Shown here: piece by piece, positions 1-12,211 of the stretch
Numbering within the stretch: the first letter of the stretch is position 1
Layout: the number at the start of each line of letters is the position of its first letter
Assembly: GCF_963678975.1 (NCBI RefSeq)
Contig: NC_089274.1
Coordinates: 21,847,133-21,911,132 of the forward strand
Reading direction: 5' to 3'
Source: Dysidea avara
Taxonomy: Eukaryota; Porifera; Demospongiae; Dictyoceratida; Dysideidae
Length of the DNA: 64,000 nt
Translations under genes and position numbers: made by a program
The notes under the pieces: model-generated
The model's input: only the letters and a program-made list of their open reading frames with translations
Databases searched by the model: none
Told to the model about the DNA's origin: nothing

Positions 1-3000
1 CAGTAAAGTGTTACTTGTCAGGGGAAAGGTGGGTTGTGGAAAGACTTCTGCCATTTATGCTTGTGCCAACAAACTGGATACAAGGTGAGTGTGTGCTTAG
101 TATTTTCTATAGTTGATATGTCGGGTGGAACCTAACCACTGTCTACTTTTAAAAATTTAGTTAAAGGAATAGTTCACAAAATAGTATTATGAATTCCTGA
201 TTGATAGTGGCTCACTTAATGCAGCCAATTGTTGTGTTAGAATAAGCCAAAAGTTTGAATAGCTTTGCAGACTGTGCTTTGTGATATGTACCCCAAAGTG
301 TAAGTATGTTGTGTATTGGGTAAACTTTTGCCATTTATCAAAGGATGTCCTACTGTATTTGGTATGATACCTTCCAAGGGGGGAGGGGGGATTGTCATTT
401 ACTGTGCTAAATCACAACAGTTGTCACACATGACCCCTTTGTTATAGGTATTTGAAGTGAATTCATCCAGTAGGCGATCCAGCAGTCAGGTGATCTCCAT
501 ACTCCAGGAAGCCACCCAATCACACCAAATTGTGACTCAACGAGCTACGAAACAATCCACTCTATCCCAGGGTGAAGGGGATGATGATGACAAAGTCCCT
601 AATAAGACCCATATCAAAAAGCCCCAGCTTCCATACCATTGCATCATTCTTTAAGCCTGTGAAGGGGCCAGCTGCTGCAAAGGAAGGGGGAGGGGCTGAG
701 AGTAAGGATACAGCTGGTACAGAATTGTCTCAGCAGTCTGAACACTTGCAAGTGACATTAGCTTTTCACAGTGTTATATTGGTAGAGGAGGTGCGTGTGT
801 GTGTGTGCGTGTGTGCATGCATGTGTGTGTGCGTGCATGTGCATGTGTGTGTGTGTGTGGTATCAACACTGATTGGCCATTACTATAAAGCTCATAGCAC
901 CTAAATAATACAGGGGTGTCCCATTGTTGCATTGGATATAATAAAAATAATAAATAAGTGTGACCATGTACATAGCAGCCAAAGGCTTTGCCTTTATGTG
1001 GTGTGTATTTGTTAAGTGTTTGACCTCCCGTGTTATCACAGGTTGACATATTGTTTGAAGATGACAAAGGATTTTGGTCAGCAATGTATGACATTATCAA
1101 CATGTCAAAGAGACCCATCATCTTAACTTGTAATGGTATGTCCTGTTTTTATAGTGATTGTGTTACTTGTGACCCCACAGACCCTCACCTGCAATTGGAA
1201 TGTCACCACAATGTCATTGACATGTGTAGACCATCTGAGGTGAGTGTAATGTGTCTGTATATGTGTGTGTATATGCAGTGATAATAATTGTTTTGATCAT
1301 TGAGTCTATGAAGTAGAGATATTGTAGTCTCTTCCTCAGTATTTGATTTTGTGTGTTTTATTATGCATCTTGTGTAGTGTGTATATACTACTAGGTGTAT
1401 GGTGGTGCTATATATTCTTGTATTTATGAGGGTGTTGTACGTATGTGCTTTATAATGTGAGTTGTGGGGGCAGACATAGGTAGCCTTTTCTTCATTAGGC
1501 CACGTGTTTCTCATACACTATAGTTCAAAATGAAATTAACAATGCAGCGGGCAACTTTTTGTATCTGAAATAGATGAATGGAAGAGCTTGCGTGACTCAG
1601 AATGCAACATACTTACTCTGCTCTAGTGTAGACACCTACTAGTTTAAAATGGTGTTTTTAAGTGTTTTATGAATACCCATATTTCATTATGACATGAAAA
1701 ATACAGTGATGTGGGTAGGGACAAGAAACTAATAATTAAACCTTAATGCTGTTATTGGTCTCAATTATAGCAAGAGCTTGTAAATCATCTCCAGGTGATA
1801 GCCCTGTCACATGACCTTCTGCTCCCAGGCATCTACGTTGTCAGCACTGCTCCAGTGTGGTTCCCGCCAAGTCATACACACTCTACATTTCTCCCTGTGT
1901 CATGCCAACACATCAGAACAAGACTCTACCCAAGATGTACCCAGTGCCTGGCCTGCATCTTTACTAGAACAAGAGATTATAGAAGCCAAGTCTCTACTGT
2001 TTCCTAATTTATTCCTGTCCAGTTTAATGGAACAGTTAAACACCTCACCCGTCGTTGAAAAAATTGCTATTCCGAACCTTGATCCAAAGACCTTGGCATT
2101 GTCATGGTAGTGAGTTCAGCCAGACAAAAGAATGTAAATATTTTAATTGTGACATAATATCGGATGCTTGTGATTGGCAATCCCACTGTGACATCATCAG
2201 AGGGAACAATGAGTAGTCATCAGTGTTAGATCCAAATGGTGCTCATTCCTGGTGGGAGGTTAGAGAACAGTCTTGTTTCCTGGCAACATCTCAAGAATCA
2301 CTGAACCAGCTTGAAGTGGAGAAACTGGATAAACACAAGGAAGAAATGGCATCATTTATGGACAATATGACTGGCCAACATTTTGGGATTAAGGACCACT
2401 CAGATATGTTAAGAGAAGAAATGGTTGTTACCATGGAAAAGAAATGCAGGTACTTGTTTGTGAGGGAAACACCCAACCATTGCTCACGGCTTATTGTAAT
2501 GTTTTATGGGTCTTGTGTGACCATGCCAGCATTTTCATTTCTTATATTCTTTTTAACGACATTTTAGTTGGATCTGTGGAGAGCTGTACCTGCTGTTGCA
2601 CTAAATTTTGTTTTGATAGATGAGTATTTCAATGTTTAGCTTTGCAGGGATCTTCCCAGGTTTATAATGGTGGTGGTTACAAGAAACAGGGTAAGATTTT
2701 GGTTAAAATGTGGCCACCTAAGTTTGCACAAGTTAGAGGTCAGTTGTGGTAGCTATTTTATTTGAGGTCCTGACCACTGTGGGCACATCCCTGGCTTTGG
2801 GTTGGCTGTATTGTAAAGGATGCACCACTATACATTCTCTGCTCTTCCATGTGGATGATCTCAGTACTTGACAATAGAACCCCCTCACCTAGTGCACTTG
2901 AAATACTCCAATCAAACTTTCGTTATTTTTTTGGATTACGAAAGGTCCTATGTATTGTAGTCTGTTGATTTAGATACTGGACAGGCACATGATTGTACTT

Positions 3001-3323
3001 TAGCAGTTGGCATTAATGTTTATTTTGTGTTTGTTATATAACTGTTAGTGTTTCTAATTCCTTTAAAGAATCCATTATATGCTTCTTAGTATATTATCAT
3101 GCTGTGATACCATGGTGGTGTCAATACTTCCACACACACTAATGGTTGCCATTGATGTTTTGTTGTGTAGGTGGTGTGGTGTGTTTAATCAGAGGACTTC
3201 AAATATTGTTCAAGATGATTTCACTCACTGTAAACTGTTACACTCTGCCATTGTAACAGACTATCTATCCCTCGTGAACCTGATGTGTAAATATGAAGAG
3301 GACAGAAAGGCCAAGCAACGACG
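1..3323 (+). CDS. ATAD5: ATAD5/ELG1-like AAA+ ATPase, 3' part (partial, frame discontinuous)
   Basis: ATAD5/Elg1 replaces RFC1 in the clamp-unloading complex that removes PCNA from DNA. Readable pieces: 1-84 with Walker A (GKVGCGKTSAIYACA); 448-790 with VFEVNSSSRRS and EATQSHQ, then a SFHTIASFFKP stretch like the segment after the P-loop of the human protein; 1042-1135 with ILFEDDKGFW (Walker B region) and KRPIILT; 1181-1239; 1771-2110 with a CGSRQVIHTLHF block; about 2223-2449 with SFMDNM; and 3171-3323, matching the human C-terminal region before RFLHYF. The start lies left of the window and no final exon is visible before the LINE at 3781. Odd: exon 1 ends in phase 2 but the homologous frame of the next exon starts in phase 0, and homology changes frame again near 560-630 and 1800-1830. 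This could be assembly indels or gene decay. Family assignment is firm; integrity is not. Confidence 0.8.
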
Positions 3324-3780
3324 GTAAGTGTAACACCATTTCCTCAAATAGTGTGTACTGTGCTTGTATGTATACTGTAAAGATAATGCTGAAGGAATAA
3401 TCAGATATTCTAACTATTTGTTCAGAACAACTTGCTACTAACAACACACTATTTGTGTATTTGTTAATACTAAAATTGACACTGGATATAGTTGAAGTCT
3501 TATAATTACTGTAATTTGCTTTATAAAAATTTTTCATGAAAATTTTTTCTACACTGAACAAAGATAATTTTATATGCATGACTGCTCTATTAGAGTATCT
3601 TGATATTTTGTAGCTGAGCCATCACTGAATAAATATGCTACCTGTCTAATGTGTTCACTCTAGTGTCATTTGTGTACAAAGTGACCTGTATAATGTGGTT
3701 AATGATAGGAAACAAAGTGACTGGAATAAACTGCCATATATCCTACATATTTTGAGGGGCAAAATTTTCGAGGTCAAGCA
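3324..3780. other. Non-coding stretch after ATAD5-like exon
   Basis: AT-rich, no credible exon. It carries one copy of the dispersed GACTGCTCTATTAGAGTA motif near 3580. The expected last ATAD5 exon was looked for here and not found. Confidence 0.5.
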
Positions 3781-5003
3781 ATGTTACCTATTTTAAATTT
3801 TTCGTACGTTTACAAACAAAACAATCCCAAATGTATTAATGATATTCCGGACATCATTAAATTTTGTCTATTGTTTCTATTTGCAGACAACACCAAATGC
3901 ATCAAAACTATCTCCTCACCACTAGATTCACTTAAACTTCAAGAAGACTTAAATAATTTAAACTTTTGGAGTACCCACTGGAATCTTCTATTCGGTCTAT
4001 CAAAAATCTTTCTGCTATCTTTTAAAAGGAAATCTCCAACATCTTACAATATCGACACCTCCCAGATTTCTTGTGTTGATACATACAAAGATCTAGGAAT
4101 TATGTTATCAAGCGACCTGTCATGGGATGCTCACTATAACCACATTATCTCCAAATCCTATCAGGTACTTGGACTTCTAAGAAGATCTTTCTCCCTACAA
4201 AATTATGTCCAAGCCAAATCTCGACTATATACCTCTCTTGTTAGATCCCAGTTTTTCTACTGCTCGGTCATCTGGAAACCCCACCTAATTAAGCACATTC
4301 AGCAACTCGAACGTGTTCAGAGGCGTGCAACTAAATACATTCTAAATGATTACTCTACTGACTACAAGTCTCGTCTTATTAATCTCCATATGCTACCCCT
4401 GATGTACATTCTTGATGTAAATGATGTGATGTTCTTTCTTAAAAATCTCCACAACCCCCACAATGGATTTGACATCAATAATTTCATTAAATTTGCAACT
4501 GGTCACACACGTCTAGCTTCTGGAAACAAGCTACTCCAAACAAGATCACCTGACAATTCCACTAGTAACTTTTATTTTAACCGGCTTCCTCGCATCTGGA
4601 ATGCCCTTCCCATTATCAACTACCAGAACAACCCACTCAAGATAAAGGCCAAACTTTTAAAAATATTTAGGCTATACAGCATTGTACTTATTGTTATTAC
4701 TGCTATAGGTTCCGACACTACCTTTCTGCTCGTGGTATACAAGAGACTACCATACCATCATTGTTACATCATTATGACCAGCTGACATGTTCACAGAGTA
4801 GTCACACCAGTAATATATAGCATCCATAGTGAATTGTAGCTACATTATTCTTGTCATTTTAATTTGTGTTCTTAATTGGTTTGTAACATATTTATTTTTA
4901 ATATCTTCAACTGAAAATGGTACAGGTACTGGTACTAAATTTATGCAATCCTAACGCTCGTTTTGCATGGGAAGTACTATTACCTGGACTGGACTGGACT
5001 GGA
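3781..5003 (+). mobile_element. 5'-truncated non-LTR retrotransposon (jockey/CR1/L2-like RT end)
   Basis: One open frame (3781-4785) encodes the C-terminal half of a LINE reverse transcriptase: an LFADNTK box (normally FADD), DLGIMLSSDLSWDAH, a thumb-like region, QLERVQRRATKYIL and FYFNRLPRIWNALP, the usual end of jockey/CR1-type ORF2. No upstream RT fingers or endonuclease are present, so it is 5'-truncated. After the stop come about 200 bp of 3' UTR ending in a short tandem of TGGAC at 4984-5002, a typical LINE tail. The second catalytic Asp of the RT box reads Asn, so this copy could not be active. Clade is inferred from motif style only. Confidence 0.85.
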
Positions 5004-5150
5004 ATCTGGGCTCAAGTTTATTTCAGTATGTACTACACTCTCCCATGTTCATCAGCGTGCTAGCCAGTTTCTTGAAAAAGCTCTAATAGAACGCTCAGAA
5101 TTTTCATGGCACATACTGAGTTAAGACAATATAGACTACCACCACAAATA

Positions 5151-5685
5151 CTATTCATGATCAGTTGCATAAACAATGTTGGTGTAAAATGAAACAGTGT
5201 AAGGCATGTAGCACGAACTACTTCCACCACCAACTAACTTTCAGACACTAAGTTACTGTACACACATGTATTGGGCTGTAGGTACTGGTTGCATGCAGAC
5301 CTTGCCACAAAGCAACAATAAATAAATAAAATGTGGGTGATTTTCATGGGTACAGCAATCTCCTCCTCTGCCTAATGGTTAATTGTCGGCCGCTAAGTCA
5401 ACCACATGGCTTGGCCGGACAATAATAGTCCCAAGCCATGTGGTTGACTTAGTCTCGAGAAACAGATACTGTCCTTGTTTTGCCATCCTGACCTAATGAC
5501 TGATAAAAGAAAGAAATGGAGACTAATCACCCACAAAAAAAAAAAAAATCACCCATATAGCTGTAAGCAATTAGCTAGACTCTAATAAAACAATCACGAA
5601 CAATGGAAGAGATTGTTCTGTACTGCATGCCTTACACTGTTTTACTGCACCAACATAGCTACATGTTTATGCAAATCATGAATAG
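5151..5685. mobile_element. Foldback/MITE-like element next to the NAGLU promoter
   Basis: Arms 5151-5208 and 5624-5685 are imperfect inverted repeats: left begins CTATTCATGATCAGTTGCAT, right ends GCAAATCATGAATAG. Inside lies a second, perfect 22 bp inverted repeat (5392-5413 against 5431-5452, CTAAGTCAACCACATGG...). No coding sequence. It ends about 200 bp before the NAGLU start codon. Confidence 0.7.
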
Positions 5686-5884
5686 TACGCCATCTTCGTC
5701 GTTCTAGCCTATCAAATCGCATTACAGCTGAACTAAAGCGTCTGATTGGTCAGAAATGGAAAATGGCGTAGGGCCCGAAACTCTGGTGTTTGTCACTAAC
5801 GCAGTGGGTGGGGTCTGGGCACGAGACTAGGAAATTCCGGACTTGAAGTGTCAACCAAAGCTGTACTGTGAACGTTGACAGAAA
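5686..5884 (+). promoter_or_regulatory. Probable NAGLU proximal promoter and 5' UTR
   Basis: Two YY1-like motifs face each other: CGCCATCTT near 5689-5697 and AAAATGGCG at 5760-5768. An inverted CCAAT box (GATTGGTC) lies near 5744-5751. YY1 and CCAAT elements close to the transcription start are well known in animal housekeeping genes; their use here is inference. No TATA box was obvious. Confidence 0.4.
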
Positions 5885-8800
5885 ATGAAGTTTTTCTTTA
5901 TGGTCGTCACTTTAATAGCAACGTCAACTATTTCACTTGCAGCAGACCCAGTTCGAGCAGTACAAGGTCTTATCCGGCGACTATTGGGAGAAGAGTACAT
6001 ATTACGATTCCATTACGAAGTGATCGAAATAGACCGGGGTCATGACGTGTTTGAAATCGACACTATCATGCGGTTCGGGATAGTACTACCAGTTCTACGC
6101 GGGAACAATGGAGTGGCGTTTGCCTCAGCTTTAAACTACTACCTCAAGTATTACTGTTATTGCTCGGTTAGTTGGGGAGAGGATGGATCAGGTGATCAAT
6201 TGCAGCTACCTGAGCCACTCCCAACTGATTTTAGTAGAGCAAGACACGTGATGACAAAGTACAGATACTATATAAACCCGGTCACGTTCTCCTATTCCAT
6301 GGTGTGGTGGGATATTGACAGGTGGACCAGAGAAATTGACTGGATGGCACTGAACGGTATAAACATGCCTCTTGCCTTCACAGGACAAGAATATGTTTGG
6401 AAGAAGTTTTACATGTCACTGGGTTTGAGTGATGCTGAGATTAATGAGTACTTTACAGGTCCTGCCTTTCTGGCATGGCAAAGGTTTGGTAACTTGAGAG
6501 GCTGGGGAGGACCACTGGATGATAGTTGGATTGACATTCAACGCGAGTTGCAGTTACAGATTTTAGAAAGGACTAGAGAATTTGGAATGATAAATGTGTT
6601 ACCTGGATTTGCAGGATTTGTCCCTGAGGCCATTGTGCTTAAATATCCAGAGAGTAAATTCATGAAGAATCCTAACTGGGAACATTTCAATTCCACATAT
6701 TCAGGGAATTATCTGCTGGAACCAACTGATCCATTATTTAAGGATTTAGGAAAGAAATACTATGAAATGTTAATAGCCGAATATGGTAATGACCACTTCT
6801 TCGGTATTGATACATACAATGAGTTCTACCCCTCATCAAATGACTCATCATTTCTTGTTGCCACTAATAAAGCTATATATAGCACAATGGCTGAAGTGGA
6901 TACTGATGGGATCTATGTGTTGCAGTCTCTGCCATTCCAGAACTATGGTAAGTGTATAGTGAACCACATATTAATTTGGACACTCAAAAAATGCATATCC
7001 CTACATTTTACAGAGAGGTCTGATAGTAAGTACCCCTTAGTATAGTGAAACCTCAGTGTCTGGACCTCTTGGGGCCAGGGGTGGTCCATAAGTCTGGAAA
7101 GTCCATATCTTTGAAACTGTATAAATAACCTTAAAAAATAGCATATAGAATTTTTTAAATATCAACTACCCTAATAGAACAGTCACTACTCTAATAGAGC
7201 AGTCATTTCTGTAGTTCAGTTAACCAAGAATCCGGATAAGTGGAGTCCAGATAATTGAGGTTCCACTGTACTGTAACAATATTTGGCCTGGCTGCATAAA
7301 TGGTCCGACCACACCATCTGTGACAACATGAATAGTCCAACCTGAACATAAATAGTCTGGACTAAACTTCTTCAGTTACTGCTTCATGCCATAAGCTTGT
7401 AACTGTTTCACTCATGACTGGTGACTACCATTTGATGAGGTGATTGCTAGCTAATTGGCAAGCTAATCAGTGATCTCTCATATATACTGTAATTTTCCTT
7501 CGTTCAATCTGCTTGCTGCTGCTGCTGCCGCCTCTGTGATGCGGTATAGCTAGTCACTTTTATGCATGTAACTAGTAACCATGCTGTAAAAATTGGAACA
7601 CCTTGTGGTGCACATATTTCCGTTGTAACTAGTTACACATTGACTAGCATAGCTTAGCTTTTTAATAACTTCAGTTTTGGCTGTTAAACCTTAAGCCCGC
7701 ATAATCCAGAAAACTGGATTTGATTAAAAAAATTGAAAACGCACAATACTTCTGCCAATTTACATAGGCGGTTACAAACTCTCATTAAGTGTTCATCTGA
7801 TCACTTTGAAAAACAGATTTTATTAGGCAAAGAGTATAAGCTATCTGCCTGTATATAAACTTTCAACATACAAACAAGGAACTCACCCACTATTAAAGAT
7901 TGAATCATTTTGCGTCCTACGTTTGTATCGTCATTGTGCTCATCCGACAGTGACGTTATCACGTGATATCTATATATCAACTGAATCGCCATCACGTGAG
8001 GAGTAACATGACACCAAGCAAAAGTCGATACGACGAAGTACAGCCGAGTTATGGCCTTTTGTACATCGTTATGTGAAGAAGGAAGACAGAGGGATAGTTC
8101 TTTTACACTTTCAAAGTGAAGCGAGTATCTCTGGGTTGGATGGACACAACGAAGTATGGGACCATTCAAACCTAGGTGAGTAAGATGGTGCTTGTCGTTT
8201 TTAGATAACTTTAACAGTTTTTGTGGTATAGAGTTTAGTTTTACAAGGCATGCATGCAATCCAGTTTACTGGACTATGCATTTTCAGTGCTTGCATTTTA
8301 TAAAACAGCTGCTGGTTTAAGGGTTAAAAGTTCTCTGTGGAAAATGATAAATTCAGCTGCTTATTTATTACTTTGTAGTACAAAACTATTAAAGTATCAG
8401 GAAACTAGAAAAAATGTATATACTTGCATGGTAGCCTGAACAGTTAGTTACAGGGGAAACCTGTTAGCCAGTTATGTAGTTTATGGGTCATTCCATGTCA
8501 AATCAACAAGGAATTTAGGGTCACCTCTCGGATCTTGACGAAACTTGGTGTGTTTGTAGTACCTGTCGTGCTTATCTCTCATAAAAAAATTTAGCTCCAT
8601 CCCGTAGTTTCTGATTTATGAAATATTTTGAATATTTCATGAAAAATTGGTCCATCTCTAGTTACAAAATCGACTGTAACTTCACACTGTGTAAATATTT
8701 TTAAACGCAACTTTCACCAATGAAAGACTGTTGATCGACCTTTCTAGTGATCCCTAAATTAAGGGATATGTACTTAAGTATGGTTAATATATACTTTATT

Positions 8801-11800
8801 GAAAACTTTGATCCTTTATATTTCAAAAAAGGCTGTTTGAAATTCTTCGATTTTTTTATGTGAATGATGATTGGGTCATGGTCTATGTTTGATATTAATT
8901 GGATATTAATGTATAGCACCAAAGCATCAACCCTTTCTAGCAAATCCAAAATGGTCCTTATTAGACAGGTTGACTTTAAATTACAAATCTGACCACCATG
9001 TGTCCATAAACATGTGTCCATAAACATATCACGTGAATGTTGTACCATCTCTTCAGAAATATCTTCTTTATCAAGTTGAATCCCCACTGTAGTGGACTTT
9101 GCCCTATTTATGTTGCATATGTGACTGCATAGGTATGTATAACAGAACTCCTCAACCTTGATAACCAGGACGTCTGTTTATACTCCCACTCTAGTAATGT
9201 ACATACCTTTGAACCAAGATACTTTTGTGACCTCTGTAATATGAGCACTTTATTATGGTCCTAGGAATGGAGGGGTTTTACCATATACATGCATTGTTTG
9301 CACCTTAATATGTGAAATTAATTTTATATTTGTGACCACTTTGAAGATCAAGACAATAATTCATGCACATACTCACACAATAGGTAAACATGCTGACCAC
9401 ATTTTCATGTGTATTTAACATTTGCCTGTACTGATCTTCAAAGCGTAAATGTAAATACTTTGAAAAAGCATTTAATAATAATTATTAAATGCTTTTTCAA
9501 AGTATTTACATTTACGCTTTGAAGATCAGTACAGGCAAATGTTAAATTATTGCAATACTCTATAAATCACACATGAGGTGCAAGCAAGTGTTAATAATAT
9601 ATAAAAACTCTTGGTACAAGTAATGCACCTAACGTACTGCATTCAGTGTGACTTCTATTCCCTGGACCATTGATAGTGTTCATTTTTAAGAAACCACAGA
9701 CCTCTTGGGTCCAAATGTACGTACTTTTATAAAGTGAGATCATGAATGGCTATCAACAGCCCGGGTATCCTTTTTGTGGAGGTCTGTTGTACTTATGCAA
9801 CCATGTACGTACCTTGAATTGTGTAGAGTGGGGTTACATATGTAAGTGCAATATGGTGGGATTAGACTTAATAAATAAGGTGTTTAAGAAGAGATGGTAC
9901 CGCATTCACATGTTTATGGATACATGGTAATCTCATTTAAAGTCCACCTTCCAATAAGGACCGTTTTTGGATTTGCTAGAAAGGGTTGATTCTTTGGTGT
10001 TATACATTGATATCCAATAATTAAAGAAGTATAAATCAACTGCAGCATATAACTGGTCTTTCAATACAGGTGGTCACTAATACAGATTGCACTGTACCTA
10101 GACACCTTCACTCTGTAAGACAAACTTAGCATGGCCTTATTGTGAGTGGTTATTAGAGGTGTACGCTCCCATACAGCAATAATAGACTACAAATTCCACT
10201 GCACACCACAACATAATTCATTATATCTCTTGAGCCCATTGTGGTCCCACCACAAAAATTTTATCAAAACATAAACCATGACCCAATCATTATTCACAAA
10301 ACAATTCGAAGAATTTCAAACAGCCTTTTTTGAAATATAAAGGATTAAAGTTTTTAATAAAGTATTTTTGAACCATAATTAAGTAGATATCCCATAATTT
10401 AGGGATCACTAGAAAGGTCGATCAACAGCCTTCCATCAGTAAAAATTGTGTTTAAAAATATGTACACAGTGTGAAGTTAGTCGATTTTGTAACTAGATGG
10501 ACCAATTTTTCATAAAATATTCAAAACATTTGTGGTCATAAATCAGAAACTACGGGATGTATGGAGCTAAAAATTTGCATGAGTGATAAGTACCACAGGT
10601 ACTACAAACACACTAAGTTCCATCAAAATCCGAGAGGTGACCCTAAATTCCTTGTTGATTTGACATGGAATGACCCTTATAAAAGTGATATTTAACTGGG
10701 ATTAGTAACCCACTTCATTTGCATACTTATTCTGACATGACTGGAGCAAACGGAAGGATTTGCAAATTGGAGTCCACAATCTTGCAGTGTTGTCTATAGA
10801 CACAGTGTCCCAAATAGCTCTATTTAGAGTTCACTGACTGCTCTATTAGGATATGTCGATCTTTTACTGTATAACAAGTAAGGATTTAATATGGCACCGT
10901 TTTTCTGCCTATTATTGCAGCATATGCATGGGAAATTCTACAGCCACACATGGGGCCAGGGCCATGCGTGGTAAAAACCATGGGCAATACATGAAGAACA
11001 CAGTGTGATTATTTAGCCATTACACTTAAAGACCACACAACTACGGTGCAAATTATACAGGAGTTATTCATACAATGCCATGAGCTAGCCATAATCCCAT
11101 AACCAGCTACCTAGCTGCCACCATAGATAATGTATGCGTTCCTACTGGATTGGAAACGCCAGTTAAATTATTTTCCTATCCTAGTTACGGTGCGCCAATA
11201 CATTGGGAAATTTGTTGAGTGGCTGTTTGGCTTTCTCTTGCTTGTTTGAAGGCCGGTTCGAAGGTGTGGACATTCCTTTTACATTGTTTATTGTGTTGCG
11301 TTGTGTACTGAACGAGAACACAGCGTGTCTGTGGGTACTGGGAGAAATATTGTTTGCGACAGGTGACAATGGCAGGTACGCACCAGCTAATAATTCAACA
11401 GCAGTACTAATAGCCAACTTCTCGTCACCGCATTTACACAACCAAAGAAATGTGTGATACATTGAAATAAATTTTAAGCTACAGTACTGTTCAGCTTGAG
11501 CTAAACAATAGCACAAAGTAGTGCCTGTTTTCTGAAGTTTTATCGAAGCAGTGGAAATATACAGCGAAGCAGTGAATATCTAGCTAGCCTATTACACTCT
11601 ACCTGCTACAAGTATAGTGTAAACAGCAGCAAAGAAACAATGCTACACTTTCTGTTTCTTCAGGAAATTTGCACAACCGTTTCGAAACACCATATTTCAC
11701 CTTTGAACCTGTATTTTCTTACGCTATTGTTTACTGCTCTCCAGCGTCCCTACCCAGTCCAGCCTCCAACTAGTGTAGGTGGTAACTAACCCAACTGTAA

Positions 11801-12120
11801 ACAACAAACACTAATTTGCTGGTTATAAGAACAGCGAAATCTTCCACCTGTCGAGGCCATAAAGTTTGCGCGCAGCGAAACGAGGATAGCCCATGACGTC
11901 ACTATGTAAATAATACGGGCGTTTCCAATCCATGTGACATACATTATCTATGCTGCCACCAGCGTAGTTGATGAATACCTAGGCATGAGGTATTTAAGAG
12001 AGCAGAGTATGTAATGTGGCAGACTATAGGTGGACTGTTTGTGTTCAGCTCGGACCATTTATGCACTGGCATGGATGGTTCACCAGGTGGACCAGTTTTG
12101 CAAGCTTCCTCCCTCCCCAC

Positions 12121-12211
<91 letters not shown>

